DNA of 64,000 bases from an uncultured Acidobacteriaceae bacterium (GTDB lineage: Bacteria; Acidobacteriota; Terriglobia; Terriglobales; Acidobacteriaceae), in NCBI GenBank assembly GCA_937879855.1, contig CALFMO010000023.1, positions 1 to 64,000 on the forward strand. Reading direction: 5' to 3'. Below are positions 17,401 to 26,374 of this stretch, piece by piece; within the stretch, counting starts at the first letter, position 1, and each line of letters opens with the position of its first letter. The notes beneath the pieces are model-generated. The model made no database searches, was not told the origin of the DNA, and saw only the letters and a list, made by a program, of their open reading frames with translations. The translations under genes were made by a program, and so were the position numbers.

Positions 17401-17686
17401 GAAGCGAAGAGCCGCCCTTGCCGAATTGCTTCCGAATGCGCCAGATGCGTTGCGCTTCGGTTTCAAACGTCATCTCGACAGTCGGATCGCCACTGCCCGT
17501 CCACCCCACGTATTGATCGCAATGCGTTGACGTGTGAGGAAGCAGCAACCCCAAGCGGATTGCGGCAACCACCGTGGACTTTCCGAGATCATTGGGTCCG
17601 TACAGGACGTTAAGTCCGGGACCGAACTCGATGTCGATGCTTCTGATCACAGCGAAGCTGTTGATACTCAGCCGACGGAGTCTCAT
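14450..17686 (-). CDS. SbcC/Rad50/SMC-like coiled-coil ATPase
   Basis: A 1078-residue ABC-type ATPase. The N-lobe has MRLRRLSINSFAVIRSIDIEFG and Walker A GPNDLGKST (30-38). The middle, about 190-930, is long Ala/Glu/Arg-rich coiled coil with a small globular insert around 495-560. The C-lobe has the signature STREQLSTLYRLSLAEYL and Walker B TTIVLDDQLV near 1001-1010. No CxxC zinc hook is visible in the coiled coil, unlike true Rad50/SbcC. The start ATG overlaps the SbcD-like gene by 4 bp, so the two form a nuclease complex analogous to SbcCD, probably acting on DNA ends. Confidence 0.85.
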   Translation of the reverse strand: MRLRRLSINSFAVIRSIDIEFGPGLNVLYGPNDLGKSTVVAAIRLGLLLPHTSTHCDQYVGWTGSGDPTVEMTFETEAQRIWRIRKQFGKGGSSLLQESKNGRDFDDLERGRKVDGKLREILRWGIPEPGGTGGAKGLPASFLATALLSPQDDVSAVLHSSLQDDPTGSGQERIAAALQAVAQDPLFVALLRETQARRDAAYTDRGAKSTARGSVFKIAADRLVETRAEKEKLEKIVSESEGAERQLRELTGRRALKQEALAGATDLVANLERLASQATCRSAAAEEVRIAGEDVLRIKKIRTEVATTEHEVVELAGKINVSEQILSVARKGQVEADTALAAAEESARAGGSDPGLTDTVVRQQLELRKSAAEQSEREALQRIDAALTAQKLREAVTAAERELREQQARADSAIESASKAIAAAKKTDDELQRCDLLERALDTQAAEKRAQDAQAAVDRETALRARLEATSGERGVLAAQRSAITVPLPGALVPMRKLATDVAAARAGLNVGLVVTVTPKALLDVQVQKDGQKAELTSTAQPLDVEANAEVEISIAEIATVRVRGGRREAQETAKGLETRWSREVEPHLIAAGVGDFEGLDAKIAEAQELDSGIKAKDAELETLRSQVNALAGTMEALREASDRAAVCRGLLGDVELGTLAADLKALGADPTTGLRKLRHRLSKEAEEARRIAGEATNERTLTDERTRQSRKATDAAIVARDAALTVFPEGVDSALVAARVALAAGVAEKESAAAELASLEHAVNERKKRIDAALSGARTNATQAATAVETALGQLTIAKTNHASANGRLIELRRQRDAEDLAAAEARVQEATARHGALLVPDRIVTDDELNAARNAAVSLKSDLDGIEGNIQRAQGALQQVGGAVARERLRDAIEAFELAERQEKEIEAEYEAWRLLLDQMKAADAAQASNLGQALAPAIAGRFQELTQRRYQTVQLTAQLATEGIIVSGGLRPTSLISVGTREQLSTLYRLSLAEYLGTTIVLDDQLVQSDVNRMEWFRALLTEKARSFQIVVFTCRPGDYLAATSMVTDGSGFHADTDSGFVRAIDLERALRPRK

Positions 17687-18843
17687 AAATCGCGCCCACC
17701 TGTCGCATCGTGACTCTGCAGAAGCTTATAAAGGTGCGCCAGCGCCCTTGTAGCTCGCGATTTCTCGGATTCGTCCAACGCACCCGTAATGACGCGGAGT
17801 CGCGCAACAGTGTCCTTGAGCACCGGTGGAAGGTCATCCGGAAATTCATCTCCAGAACCGAGTTGCAACCTCAGGTTCGCCAGATCTTCCACCAGGACAC
17901 CAACGCGGCCGTGCGTCGCGTCAGTCCCGCGCAGGTCCCGCAGTATCCGTTCGACCTCGCTTTCCTCGGACAACGTGACGGTCATGTCGAGATGAAGTCT
18001 GACGACATGGCGGTCAAGCCCGGGAGTGGTCAGTACGGCGCGAAGCTCGTGCATGTCACGGCATCGCACATCGATCCACCGCCAGAAGGCGACCGGCTCG
18101 GCATCCACTCGGGGCCGCAACCCGCGTCTGAACAATGCGACAAGCGCGACGCGGCCCGCGCCTGCCTCGTCGAAACTAGTGGGCTCGGGAGCGCCTGGGT
18201 ATACCGTCGGCACCGCTAAATCGTCGGTCACGTCGCGAAATGAATGTGTGTCGCCTATCGCGAGATAATCCAGTCCGCGTTGCACGCCTGCATCGCGACG
18301 AATTGGAAAATTCGTCTGGTACCCATCAATATCAAAGGTGCAGCCGTGGACACAACCGATGCGGAGCCGTTCATCGCCAGGTTCGCGCGCCGGAAGCGCC
18401 ATCGCCAGATCGTTCTCGCCTGCCTTTGAACGGCACGGTCGCGCGTACAAAATCGCGTTGGGCGCGATCTCATATGAGAAATCATCACGGTCGACGATAT
18501 GCACCCATGCCGGAAGCCTTGATCGAAACGCGTGACCTGGAGCCCACACGGACTCTTGCGTCAAAGGGTCGTGGTTGCCGGGAATCAAAAACAGAGGGGG
18601 ATGCTCGCCGGCGTGTCCTTGAAAGGTCCTTGCAAGCCCGTCCCAAAAGTCCTGAGCCGGTTCAGGATCGTCGAATATGTCGCCGACGCACACTACTGCG
18701 TTGACCGCGTTGCGCCGCGCCACGTCGAGAATCGTCGCGACCACGTCCATACGTGCCCGAGACAACTTTTTCTGTCCCTCTTCCGGAAAGGACGGAAAGC
18801 GTCGCCCGAGGTGCCAGTCGGCAGTGTGCAGCAGCCTCAGCAC
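17683..18843 (-). CDS. SbcD/Mre11-like metallophosphoesterase (nuclease subunit)
   Basis: A 386-residue protein starting at GTG 18843, chosen because GGAG precedes it and the family start (LRLLHTADWHLG) follows directly; the longer frame runs about 100 bases into the SNF2 gene. All calcineurin-like metal motifs are present: HTADWHLG, CVGDIFDD, IPGNHD, GCVHGCTF and IGDTH. The C-terminal 150 residues would cap the nuclease and bind the SbcC-like partner. It overlaps the SNF2 gene by 7 bp and the SbcC-like gene by 4 bp. Mre11-type proteins are Mn-dependent nucleases; the substrate here is unknown. Confidence 0.88.
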   Translation of the reverse strand: MLRLLHTADWHLGRRFPSFPEEGQKKLSRARMDVVATILDVARRNAVNAVVCVGDIFDDPEPAQDFWDGLARTFQGHAGEHPPLFLIPGNHDPLTQESVWAPGHAFRSRLPAWVHIVDRDDFSYEIAPNAILYARPCRSKAGENDLAMALPAREPGDERLRIGCVHGCTFDIDGYQTNFPIRRDAGVQRGLDYLAIGDTHSFRDVTDDLAVPTVYPGAPEPTSFDEAGAGRVALVALFRRGLRPRVDAEPVAFWRWIDVRCRDMHELRAVLTTPGLDRHVVRLHLDMTVTLSEESEVERILRDLRGTDATHGRVGVLVEDLANLRLQLGSGDEFPDDLPPVLKDTVARLRVITGALDESEKSRATRALAHLYKLLQSHDATGGRDL

Positions 18844-21785
18844 GACGTCTCCAGGTTCGGTCCGGCGATCTGGAACGATGTCTGAAACAGCCGGGTCACT
18901 GTCGGCACCCGATAACGAAGCTCGTGATATTCGTCGCGCCATCTTCTATATACCTCGTCCTCCCTGGATTCCAGTGCACTTATGCGGTGCTCAAGACTCT
19001 CTTCTTTTGTAGCCAATCGGACGATCTCCGCTTCGACCCGATCTCGGGCACTGGAACCGACAATCTCGTCACGCCTAGCTCTCGCGGCCCGCAGCTTTTC
19101 AGCGATACTTGCTCGCTCGCGGCGGCACACCAGAATTTTGTCCTCGACAAACCTCTCAAGCTGACCAATAGCCTCCTCGAAATGCCTCTGCTCGCCTTTC
19201 TCGACCTCCCGCTGATCGACGAACACCGCCTCGTCCACTGCGTCATCGAGCCATTGTGCCTCCATGGGAACTTTCAATACCGGACTGGCACTCGCTTGCA
19301 AGCGGAGGAGCTTGGCCGCGAGCGATGGATCAATCGGCGTGCCACCGACGATGGCCGCCGCAACTAGCCTCTGAACTGGCTCGAAGCCGAGGTAGTCGAC
19401 CAGCACGACACACAACAGGCCGACCTTCCCCGTCAGCGCCGCAAGTTCCGAAGAGGAATCTGGGGGAAGTTGCAGCTTAACCGAGTCTCCGCCTGACCAT
19501 GTTCGGGCGTGCGCAATCGCAGCGTGAACCAGCGGATGTACAAGGTTCAAAGCCTCGGCTTCGGCTAGCACCCTAGCGTCTCCCGTCGCAAAGCGCCGTC
19601 CGTCTCCTACCTCAATGGGTAATACGGAGCCAGGCGCGAGTTCAAAAACGACCCGACCAGCCTCGTCGAAACGTCGATACTCAACATGAGTGGCGAGGTA
19701 TCCATTCACCAGGTCGGCAATGTCCCTATCAAGATCCGCAAGACTTCGGGGCAAGTCCTCCCGCAGGCGTTTGAACACTCTGCGCACGTTCTCGTCAAAC
19801 CGCGACTCGATAATCTGGGAAGTCCGCTCATATTCCTTCTCGAAAGCCTCCCTGCGCTCCGAAATCTTGTCGCGCAAGGCGGCAATCTCGCGCGTGACTT
19901 CGTCGAGCGTGCGAGAACGGCTGTAGATGCCCCGGAGATCGCTCTCAAATTCGACTGATAGCGCCGACACCAAAAGCTCGGGAGTGTCCGTCCGGGGCTC
20001 ATGCAAAACGTGGTCGGACGCATCAAGGACTCTGCCGAACAGATCCAGCTTTTGGCTCAGTATCTCGAAAGTAAGCCGATGCGCCTCGTTGTCCCGAGCG
20101 ATGAAATTGACCACTGTGACATCGCGCTGCTGGCTGTACCGATGGCAGCGTCCGATGCGCTGTTCGATGCGCTGCGGGTTCCACGGCAAGTCGTAATTGA
20201 TAACGGTCTCGCAAAATTGTAGGTTCAAACCTTTTGCGCCCGCCTCGGTGCACACAAGGACCTTCGAACGAGTACGAAATTCGTGCACGAGGGCAAGGCG
20301 CACAGCAACTTCGCGACTTGGCCTCACGCCCGATGGAAACCGCGCGGCTTCTTCCTGTTTCCACCGCGCGAGCGCTTGCTGGGCACGCTCGTGATCGTTG
20401 ACGCCGCGGAAAAGGGTGATGTCGTCGTCCTGAAGACCGATATCCAGAAGGAGACGCCGCAAGTATTCCTGCGTCGTAATCGACTCAGTAAAAACAACGG
20501 CTTTTCCGCTGCCCCGACCGTCCCGGCCGAGATCCAGTACCACCTTGATCGCTTCCTGAAAAGAGCGTGCCTTGGCGTCGTTTGGAAGCGACCGCGCGCG
20601 GGCGACGAAATCCTCAACGCGAACAAGCTCGGCCCCGAGGGTTGCACCATCAATCTGCGGCGTTGGTTCTTCGGGAGATTCGTCGATTTCCTCCTCGTCC
20701 TCAAGGTCACCGAGGACGTCGCTCACAGTGTCGTCGGAACCCAAACCTGATTGGAGACGACGGAGACGGGAGGCGACGTTCTCTAGACTCGCAGCCAACG
20801 CGTTGATTGACGAGGCCATCCGCCGGTGGAATCCAATCAGCAGAAGCCTACGTTGCCGGCCGGCGAACGCGTACAGGGACGGTTCAAGAAGGTACTCGGA
20901 GACATCGTCGTAGAGAGATCGTTCAGCGTCGCTCATCGCATATTCGTACAATCGGCAGCGACGTTGCGTGAAAGGCCGATCCAGAAACTCCTGGGCCTGA
21001 CGGCGTAGAGTCCTCCGTTGGACCATCGCGAGACGTCTTTTGAGCTCATGCTCCTGACCAGGGACGAGCGTTCGATCATCCTCAGAGCAGAACACTTTGC
21101 GGAACGTCGCGATGTCACCGAGAAGCGTACCTGTTGGCTCGACATATTGGACTAGGCCCCACAGTTCGGCGAGCGAGTTCTGCATCGGCGTCGCGGTGAG
21201 CAGCAGGACTGGCGTGGAGCGCAGAAAGCCGCGAACACGGTGCGCCATCAGAGCTTCATCCGAACTCTCGTCGTAAATCCCGTCACGATCGTATCTCTTG
21301 TGCAATCCAGCAAAGATCTCGTGTGCTTCGTCGATAACGGCGAGATCAAAGGGCGGGACGGCACCGAGTGGCGTCGCGCCACGCTCGCTGCCAGCGAATT
21401 CGCGACCCACCAGATAGACGCCTGGCGCTAAGAAGCTCGTCTCGTTCTCACGTGCCTCGATACCGAACAGATTTAAGAGTTCGCCTTGCCACTGACCGAT
21501 GAGCGACTTGGGTACGATCAGCAGGATGCGTTGTGCACCCTCCGCGCGGGTTTGGGCAATAACCAAGCCGGCCTCAATCGTCTTTCCCAGACCAACCTCG
21601 TCCGCAAGAATGCAACCGCCTTCGCGAAGGCGTCGAAGCGCAAAAATTACAGCGTCAATTTGGTGGGGGTTTGGATCAATCCGCGCTTGGCGCTGCGCAG
21701 CCGCATAGCGCTCCCGGTCGTCCGGTCGACGCACGCGAACGAGATCCTCTGCAAGAATGCGCTGGTTAAAAGCGTGTAGTGTCAT
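18837..21785 (-). CDS. SNF2/RapA-like SF2 helicase
   Basis: A 982-residue Swi2/Snf2-type DNA translocase. Motif I DEVGLGKTIEAG (near 60), motif Ia LLIVPKSLIGQWQ, motif II VIDEAHEIF (near 153), motif III LLTATPMQNS, then the second lobe with VVFTESITTQEYLRRLL (near 435) and motif VI IEQRIGRCHRYSQQ (near 545). The last 350 residues include charged coiled coils (about 640-690 and 850-950) and no nuclease motif that I can see. Such proteins occur in DISARM, Zorya type I (ZorD) and other defence loci. It follows the SF1 helicase gene by 47 bp. Confidence 0.9.
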   Translation of the reverse strand: MTLHAFNQRILAEDLVRVRRPDDRERYAAAQRQARIDPNPHQIDAVIFALRRLREGGCILADEVGLGKTIEAGLVIAQTRAEGAQRILLIVPKSLIGQWQGELLNLFGIEARENETSFLAPGVYLVGREFAGSERGATPLGAVPPFDLAVIDEAHEIFAGLHKRYDRDGIYDESSDEALMAHRVRGFLRSTPVLLLTATPMQNSLAELWGLVQYVEPTGTLLGDIATFRKVFCSEDDRTLVPGQEHELKRRLAMVQRRTLRRQAQEFLDRPFTQRRCRLYEYAMSDAERSLYDDVSEYLLEPSLYAFAGRQRRLLLIGFHRRMASSINALAASLENVASRLRRLQSGLGSDDTVSDVLGDLEDEEEIDESPEEPTPQIDGATLGAELVRVEDFVARARSLPNDAKARSFQEAIKVVLDLGRDGRGSGKAVVFTESITTQEYLRRLLLDIGLQDDDITLFRGVNDHERAQQALARWKQEEAARFPSGVRPSREVAVRLALVHEFRTRSKVLVCTEAGAKGLNLQFCETVINYDLPWNPQRIEQRIGRCHRYSQQRDVTVVNFIARDNEAHRLTFEILSQKLDLFGRVLDASDHVLHEPRTDTPELLVSALSVEFESDLRGIYSRSRTLDEVTREIAALRDKISERREAFEKEYERTSQIIESRFDENVRRVFKRLREDLPRSLADLDRDIADLVNGYLATHVEYRRFDEAGRVVFELAPGSVLPIEVGDGRRFATGDARVLAEAEALNLVHPLVHAAIAHARTWSGGDSVKLQLPPDSSSELAALTGKVGLLCVVLVDYLGFEPVQRLVAAAIVGGTPIDPSLAAKLLRLQASASPVLKVPMEAQWLDDAVDEAVFVDQREVEKGEQRHFEEAIGQLERFVEDKILVCRRERASIAEKLRAARARRDEIVGSSARDRVEAEIVRLATKEESLEHRISALESREDEVYRRWRDEYHELRYRVPTVTRLFQTSFQIAGPNLETSC

Positions 21786-21832
21786 CCCTGTAACCGCTCT
21801 TGTATCTTAGAGACCGACCCCGACGTGGGACA

Positions 21833-24800
21833 TCATGTTGGTTTACCGTCATCCGTTCTGCTGTCCGTCTCTTGCAAAATCTCAGCCGCCCGCCTTTTGA
21901 CACGATCCACGAGATCGGTGCCGCTCTGGGTTCTCACCGCCGGTTCGACCGTGCTTTCTGGAAAAATGCCTCGTGCGGATAGAGCCTCGAAAACGGGCTT
22001 GATCGCAGAATCGGGGTCTCGGAAGAATTGACTCCCTCGGATGCGGACGAAGCGCCAACCGATCCGTTCAAGCACAGCTTGACGCGCCATATCATCTGCC
22101 ACTTGCTCGATCGGGTGGAAGCGGTCGCCATCGCATTCAACCGCGAGCCGACCGCCGCTGCTTTCAACTACAAGATCGATACGATAATGACCGACCGCCC
22201 ATTGAGGTCGAACACGGAATCCTGCAGCCAGAAGTCTCTTTAAGACGAGCTTCTCGAATTCCGATTCAGTGCGGCCCTCTAACAATAATTGCTGCTTAAT
22301 TAACGCGCCGGGGTTCTCGGCATGTTCAATCAATCGCCGCCTAAGATCTCCAGGCTGAAGATCACGCTGACGGTCCAGAGAGTGCACGACCCACAATTGA
22401 TCCTTGGGTCGGCTGGCAGCGACATTGAACCGTTGTCGAAAAAGATCTTCTTGCCGCATCCGAAGCGGTCCGTCCCCAGGTGAATCAACCATTGAAATGA
22501 ACATCACGTCTCGTTCATCACCTTGGAATTGAGCAGCAGTCCCGCAAAGGAACTTAACGGCGGCGAGCTCATGCGGAGTCGAGATCTGCCGTACCAACTT
22601 CTCGATTTCGATCGCTTGCTCTTCGCCCAAGAGCGAGACTGCTCCAAAGGTCTTTCCTTTGTATTCGGGTTGTTCTATCGCGGCTTGAATGAGCGAAGCG
22701 ACTGCTCTCGCCTCTTCCACGTTGATTTTCCCATTATTTCGAACGCCTGCAACGCAGTGTGGAACGACGGCAGGGGCCAGAAGCGTACTGGTCGGATCAC
22801 GAAGAGGCTTGATATCTCCGTTGTAGCTGAGCGCGTTGCTGAAAGAAATGATCTCTGGGACGCAGCGAAAATGTTCCAACAGCCGGATCAGCCCACCAAA
22901 TGATTGCCTTGCTAAGTCGTACAGAGACATCTTGCCATCGTAGAGAATATTGTTGGGTATGCCCGTGAGGTGCTGGGAAATGAGATTTTCAACCTCCGTG
23001 AGTTCTTGCCCAATTGCAAGAGGGCTCACTTGCTCGTGATCCCCCACGACCACTGCCCGTTCGGCGAGATAAAGCGGAAGCAAACCCATCACGTCGCATT
23101 GACTAGCTTCGTCAACGATGACTACATCAAAACGTGTTGTCCGTGGGTCAAATGTCTCCGCGACACGAGCGAGAGGCATAATCCAAACCGGAACAGCATT
23201 GCGCGCCTTGGCCAGGGTCCGTCTCGCCTGAGCACGAAGTCCCGGCGCTCGCTGACCAGTCCCTCGTCCGATTCTACGGTTAATATCTTTCCACCCTTGA
23301 AGTGCTTGACGTTCCTCAAGGCACACACGTTTGCATTGAGCCGACCACGACCGAACTTCAATTAGTCGGGCTGTGGTTCGCCGTAGTTGCGCACTAAGAT
23401 CATGGATTCTGTTCTGAATGTCTGAAATCGACACTTTCGCTCGGCGATCGAGTTCTTGGACGAACTGCAGCCATCTCCAGGCCTGTTTCGTTGACCCCGG
23501 TCCTTCAGATCCGTCATGGCGACCGGTTCTGTTCTGAATCACCGCTGCCCAGGCAGGAGCCGCAATACCAAGCCGTCCTATGAATTCTCGACGGCGTTGA
23601 AAAGTCGGACCCAGTACATGCAGATCGGCGAGCCGGCGATATGCAAGGTTGTATGCACGATAATCCTTGTTGCTGACGGCTACTCTTAAATCCAGGACGG
23701 CTGATGCTGGAAGAAAGTTTGCGTTTGGCGAAAAAAGAGCGCGGTTCCATCGATGAAACTTACGATCAAGCTCTTTTGACTCAAGTAAGTTGATCCGTGC
23801 GGCGACTATTCCTGGGAGGGGACCAATGACTGCATTGACGAGGCGCCGTAACTCCATATGTTCGCCGGGTTGAACCTCTTGTGCATTGATAAAATCATCC
23901 CACTTGAAGCCAGCATTCTGAAGAGCCTGGACAAGGGGCTGTAACGCCTGGGAATGCCAGGACAGCAATGCGCGTATTGTGGGAATTGAGAGAACGGCTC
24001 CTTCCTCGGGTTTGCTACCAAAGTCCTCCCAGCGAGCTCCTTGTCGGCGCTCTATTTGGTTAGCCCACCTAGTGCCCATCGAATACCGAGCTTCCTGCAA
24101 AGAAGCGAACACTTCTAGAGCCTGAAAGTGAGTTACGTTTTGCGGCTGCGCGTCATTTACCCTTGAACTACCAATGAACTTCCGCCACGCAGGTTTCCCC
24201 ATGAGACGGAATGCATTCAGTTTCCCGCCCCCTTCTAGAAAGGCACGGATCTCCCCGGCGACAATGTGCTGACTCCCGGCAAAAACATCGGCGCCGAGAG
24301 TGCATCGACAATCGAGAAGAAGGCCAAGAGAAGATTGGGACTGTGAATGGAGTTTCTCAAGCCTCTGCGCCAACTCCTCCCACGGAGCTATAGCTTCGCT
24401 ACTCCCTCTTAACCCTGCACCTACGGCATCAAGTTTCCATCCGGCGGCATTGGTCAGCAGATCGACTGAATCACGAATCCTTTCCTTGATCAAGGTAAGT
24501 TCGTCTGAGGTTGCTTCGTAAACGGTTTCGCTCCACAGACTTGCGCCAGTTGCCTTATCGGACTCTTGGAGCATTCGCCACCGCTCACACTCACCGGCAA
24601 ACTCTTCCGCTCCGACCGCCTCTCCGGGAGCCGGTCGCCAGCGACTTAATTCGATTTCAATGTCGGGACTGATGCGGGCGTTCGTGCCGTACATCTCGGC
24701 AACTTCCTCATCGGATAGCGGTGCCGCCACTCCTGGTTCGATAGGGCCTGGAATCCAGCCGTTTCGTTCAGTTGTTTCGGCCACAAATCGTGCTGCGACC

Positions 24801-26374
24801 GAAGGAGGCGTCCGCATTCCGTCGACAATCAAATCGCGATATTCATCCTGACGTGCGTCGATGAGTGCGCGTTGAAGTGCTGACAACTCAGATATCAATC
24901 GGTTCCGCTCAGCTTCCAGTCGATCGCCCTCTTGATCCAACATTGCTGGATCATCAGAGGTAAGACGCGCAACCATTGCGTCCACGGAAGCCTCAAGTTG
25001 TTTTCTGCTCTCGGTCTCGTTATCCAGAACGCTCACACACAGTGTCTGCAGTGGCTCAACGACCTTGTCGCGAAGTACGCGCAACGCCTTCGATGTGAGC
25101 GCGGTGATAAGGACTCTTTTGCCATCGGCCAGCAAATGGCCTATGAGATTGGCAATTGTGTGCGTTTTGCCAGTGCCGGGCGGTCCTTGTACAAGAACGT
25201 TCTTGTACCGTTCTAATCGCTGGGCAATTTGGAATTGTTCGTCGTTTGCCTGTTTAGTGAACAGAATTTCGGGTGGCTGTTCCCATGCCGAATAATGACT
25301 CGTCGTCCCTAGCTCAGGAAGGGGTGGCTCGATTCCTGAAATCCGAACAAGGCCCGGCGGCAAATCATCTCGATGTTGAAGGTCTTCAAGTACATAGTCG
25401 AGCCCAATAGCAAACCCTTGAGCTCTTCGGTGTAAGTAAATCACGGCATCGCAAACAATTTGCGGTCCGCTCGCAAGTTCTACCGTTGCTCCCGGCCTTA
25501 TGAAGCGTCCCTCCGCATGAAGAGCCGAAGCAACTCGACGCAACGGCCCCTCTATTTTGTCGATGTCAAGTAGATCTAGATCTTGGGCAGCAAATTCTTC
25601 ATCGGCCTGTTGAATCGTTTGGGCTGCCACCTCTTGGCTTACAGACAACAAGGGTCGCAGGAGTTCTGGCGGTTGTGCTGTCTCAGTGATTTTGAACTCG
25701 GGAGTAAAAGGGTCAAATGAAAGTTGAAGCCTCTGAATGACGATCGGATGCCGGATATCGCCCTCGTTCTGCCGCCAAACGAGGATCCCCTGTCCAAGTA
25801 CTAGCTGAACGGACTCGCCCTCACGCTCGAGTCGACCCTGAAGATCGTAGAGTCGATTAAAAACCTGAAGGGCTCGTTGTGCAGGCAGGGCTTCTCCAAC
25901 CCAATGATCGCGTTCGATCCTCCACTGCTCAAACGCGTGGACTCGTCCTTCCGCAGGATCAAACTTCTCGACCTCTGTCCCGTCCCCACCTCCCGTCTGG
26001 CGTTCCGATAGAGGCTCGATGACGGCTACACTAGGGTCCTTGTAATTACTCGGCAGCCATCCATTCAATACGCTGGGTAGCGCGGGCGGCCTAGGCACGT
26101 CCGCCCGACGGACGCGAAGGAGTAGTTCACCCGAATCCTCGTCTTCGGTGCTGCCTCCATCATCTCCGGAGTCTCGGCCCCGCAGCCACAGGCAAGGATG
26201 GGTTGGCAGATCGTGAATCCATAGAACCCAAGGCTGTTCCGAGATCTGACGTTTTATAGGATTGCGAAGACCATTGAAGTCCTTCAGAAAACGAAAGATC
26301 TGTCGAATACGATTGCGGGCGATCTCGGTGCGTTCCTGGCGTTCATCATTCGGTTCCGGGTTTCCCTCTATCAT
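21833..26374 (-). CDS. SF1 (UPF1/DNA2-like) helicase with C-terminal Vsr/DUF559-like nuclease
   Basis: A 1513-residue protein; start ATG 26374 overlaps the OmpA-gene stop as ATGA. Residues 1-370 are unrecognised. Walker A VLVQGPPGTGKTHT lies near 395. A long helical insert follows. Motif II VVIVDEASQCD lies near 1090, then VVVGDHEQVSP and the late helicase motifs (SLLGEEQ, FQGDERDVMFIS, NVAASRPKDQLWVVHS). The C-terminus (about 1385-1480) reads FRVRPQWAVGHYRIDLVVE, AVECDGDRFH and RIGWRFVRIRGSQFF: a Vsr/DUF559-type PD-(D/E)xK nuclease with its D and ExD residues intact. It would unwind and cut DNA. Confidence 0.9.
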   Translation of the reverse strand: MIEGNPEPNDERQERTEIARNRIRQIFRFLKDFNGLRNPIKRQISEQPWVLWIHDLPTHPCLWLRGRDSGDDGGSTEDEDSGELLLRVRRADVPRPPALPSVLNGWLPSNYKDPSVAVIEPLSERQTGGGDGTEVEKFDPAEGRVHAFEQWRIERDHWVGEALPAQRALQVFNRLYDLQGRLEREGESVQLVLGQGILVWRQNEGDIRHPIVIQRLQLSFDPFTPEFKITETAQPPELLRPLLSVSQEVAAQTIQQADEEFAAQDLDLLDIDKIEGPLRRVASALHAEGRFIRPGATVELASGPQIVCDAVIYLHRRAQGFAIGLDYVLEDLQHRDDLPPGLVRISGIEPPLPELGTTSHYSAWEQPPEILFTKQANDEQFQIAQRLERYKNVLVQGPPGTGKTHTIANLIGHLLADGKRVLITALTSKALRVLRDKVVEPLQTLCVSVLDNETESRKQLEASVDAMVARLTSDDPAMLDQEGDRLEAERNRLISELSALQRALIDARQDEYRDLIVDGMRTPPSVAARFVAETTERNGWIPGPIEPGVAAPLSDEEVAEMYGTNARISPDIEIELSRWRPAPGEAVGAEEFAGECERWRMLQESDKATGASLWSETVYEATSDELTLIKERIRDSVDLLTNAAGWKLDAVGAGLRGSSEAIAPWEELAQRLEKLHSQSQSSLGLLLDCRCTLGADVFAGSQHIVAGEIRAFLEGGGKLNAFRLMGKPAWRKFIGSSRVNDAQPQNVTHFQALEVFASLQEARYSMGTRWANQIERRQGARWEDFGSKPEEGAVLSIPTIRALLSWHSQALQPLVQALQNAGFKWDDFINAQEVQPGEHMELRRLVNAVIGPLPGIVAARINLLESKELDRKFHRWNRALFSPNANFLPASAVLDLRVAVSNKDYRAYNLAYRRLADLHVLGPTFQRRREFIGRLGIAAPAWAAVIQNRTGRHDGSEGPGSTKQAWRWLQFVQELDRRAKVSISDIQNRIHDLSAQLRRTTARLIEVRSWSAQCKRVCLEERQALQGWKDINRRIGRGTGQRAPGLRAQARRTLAKARNAVPVWIMPLARVAETFDPRTTRFDVVIVDEASQCDVMGLLPLYLAERAVVVGDHEQVSPLAIGQELTEVENLISQHLTGIPNNILYDGKMSLYDLARQSFGGLIRLLEHFRCVPEIISFSNALSYNGDIKPLRDPTSTLLAPAVVPHCVAGVRNNGKINVEEARAVASLIQAAIEQPEYKGKTFGAVSLLGEEQAIEIEKLVRQISTPHELAAVKFLCGTAAQFQGDERDVMFISMVDSPGDGPLRMRQEDLFRQRFNVAASRPKDQLWVVHSLDRQRDLQPGDLRRRLIEHAENPGALIKQQLLLEGRTESEFEKLVLKRLLAAGFRVRPQWAVGHYRIDLVVESSGGRLAVECDGDRFHPIEQVADDMARQAVLERIGWRFVRIRGSQFFRDPDSAIKPVFEALSARGIFPESTVEPAVRTQSGTDLVDRVKRRAAEILQETDSRTDDGKPT

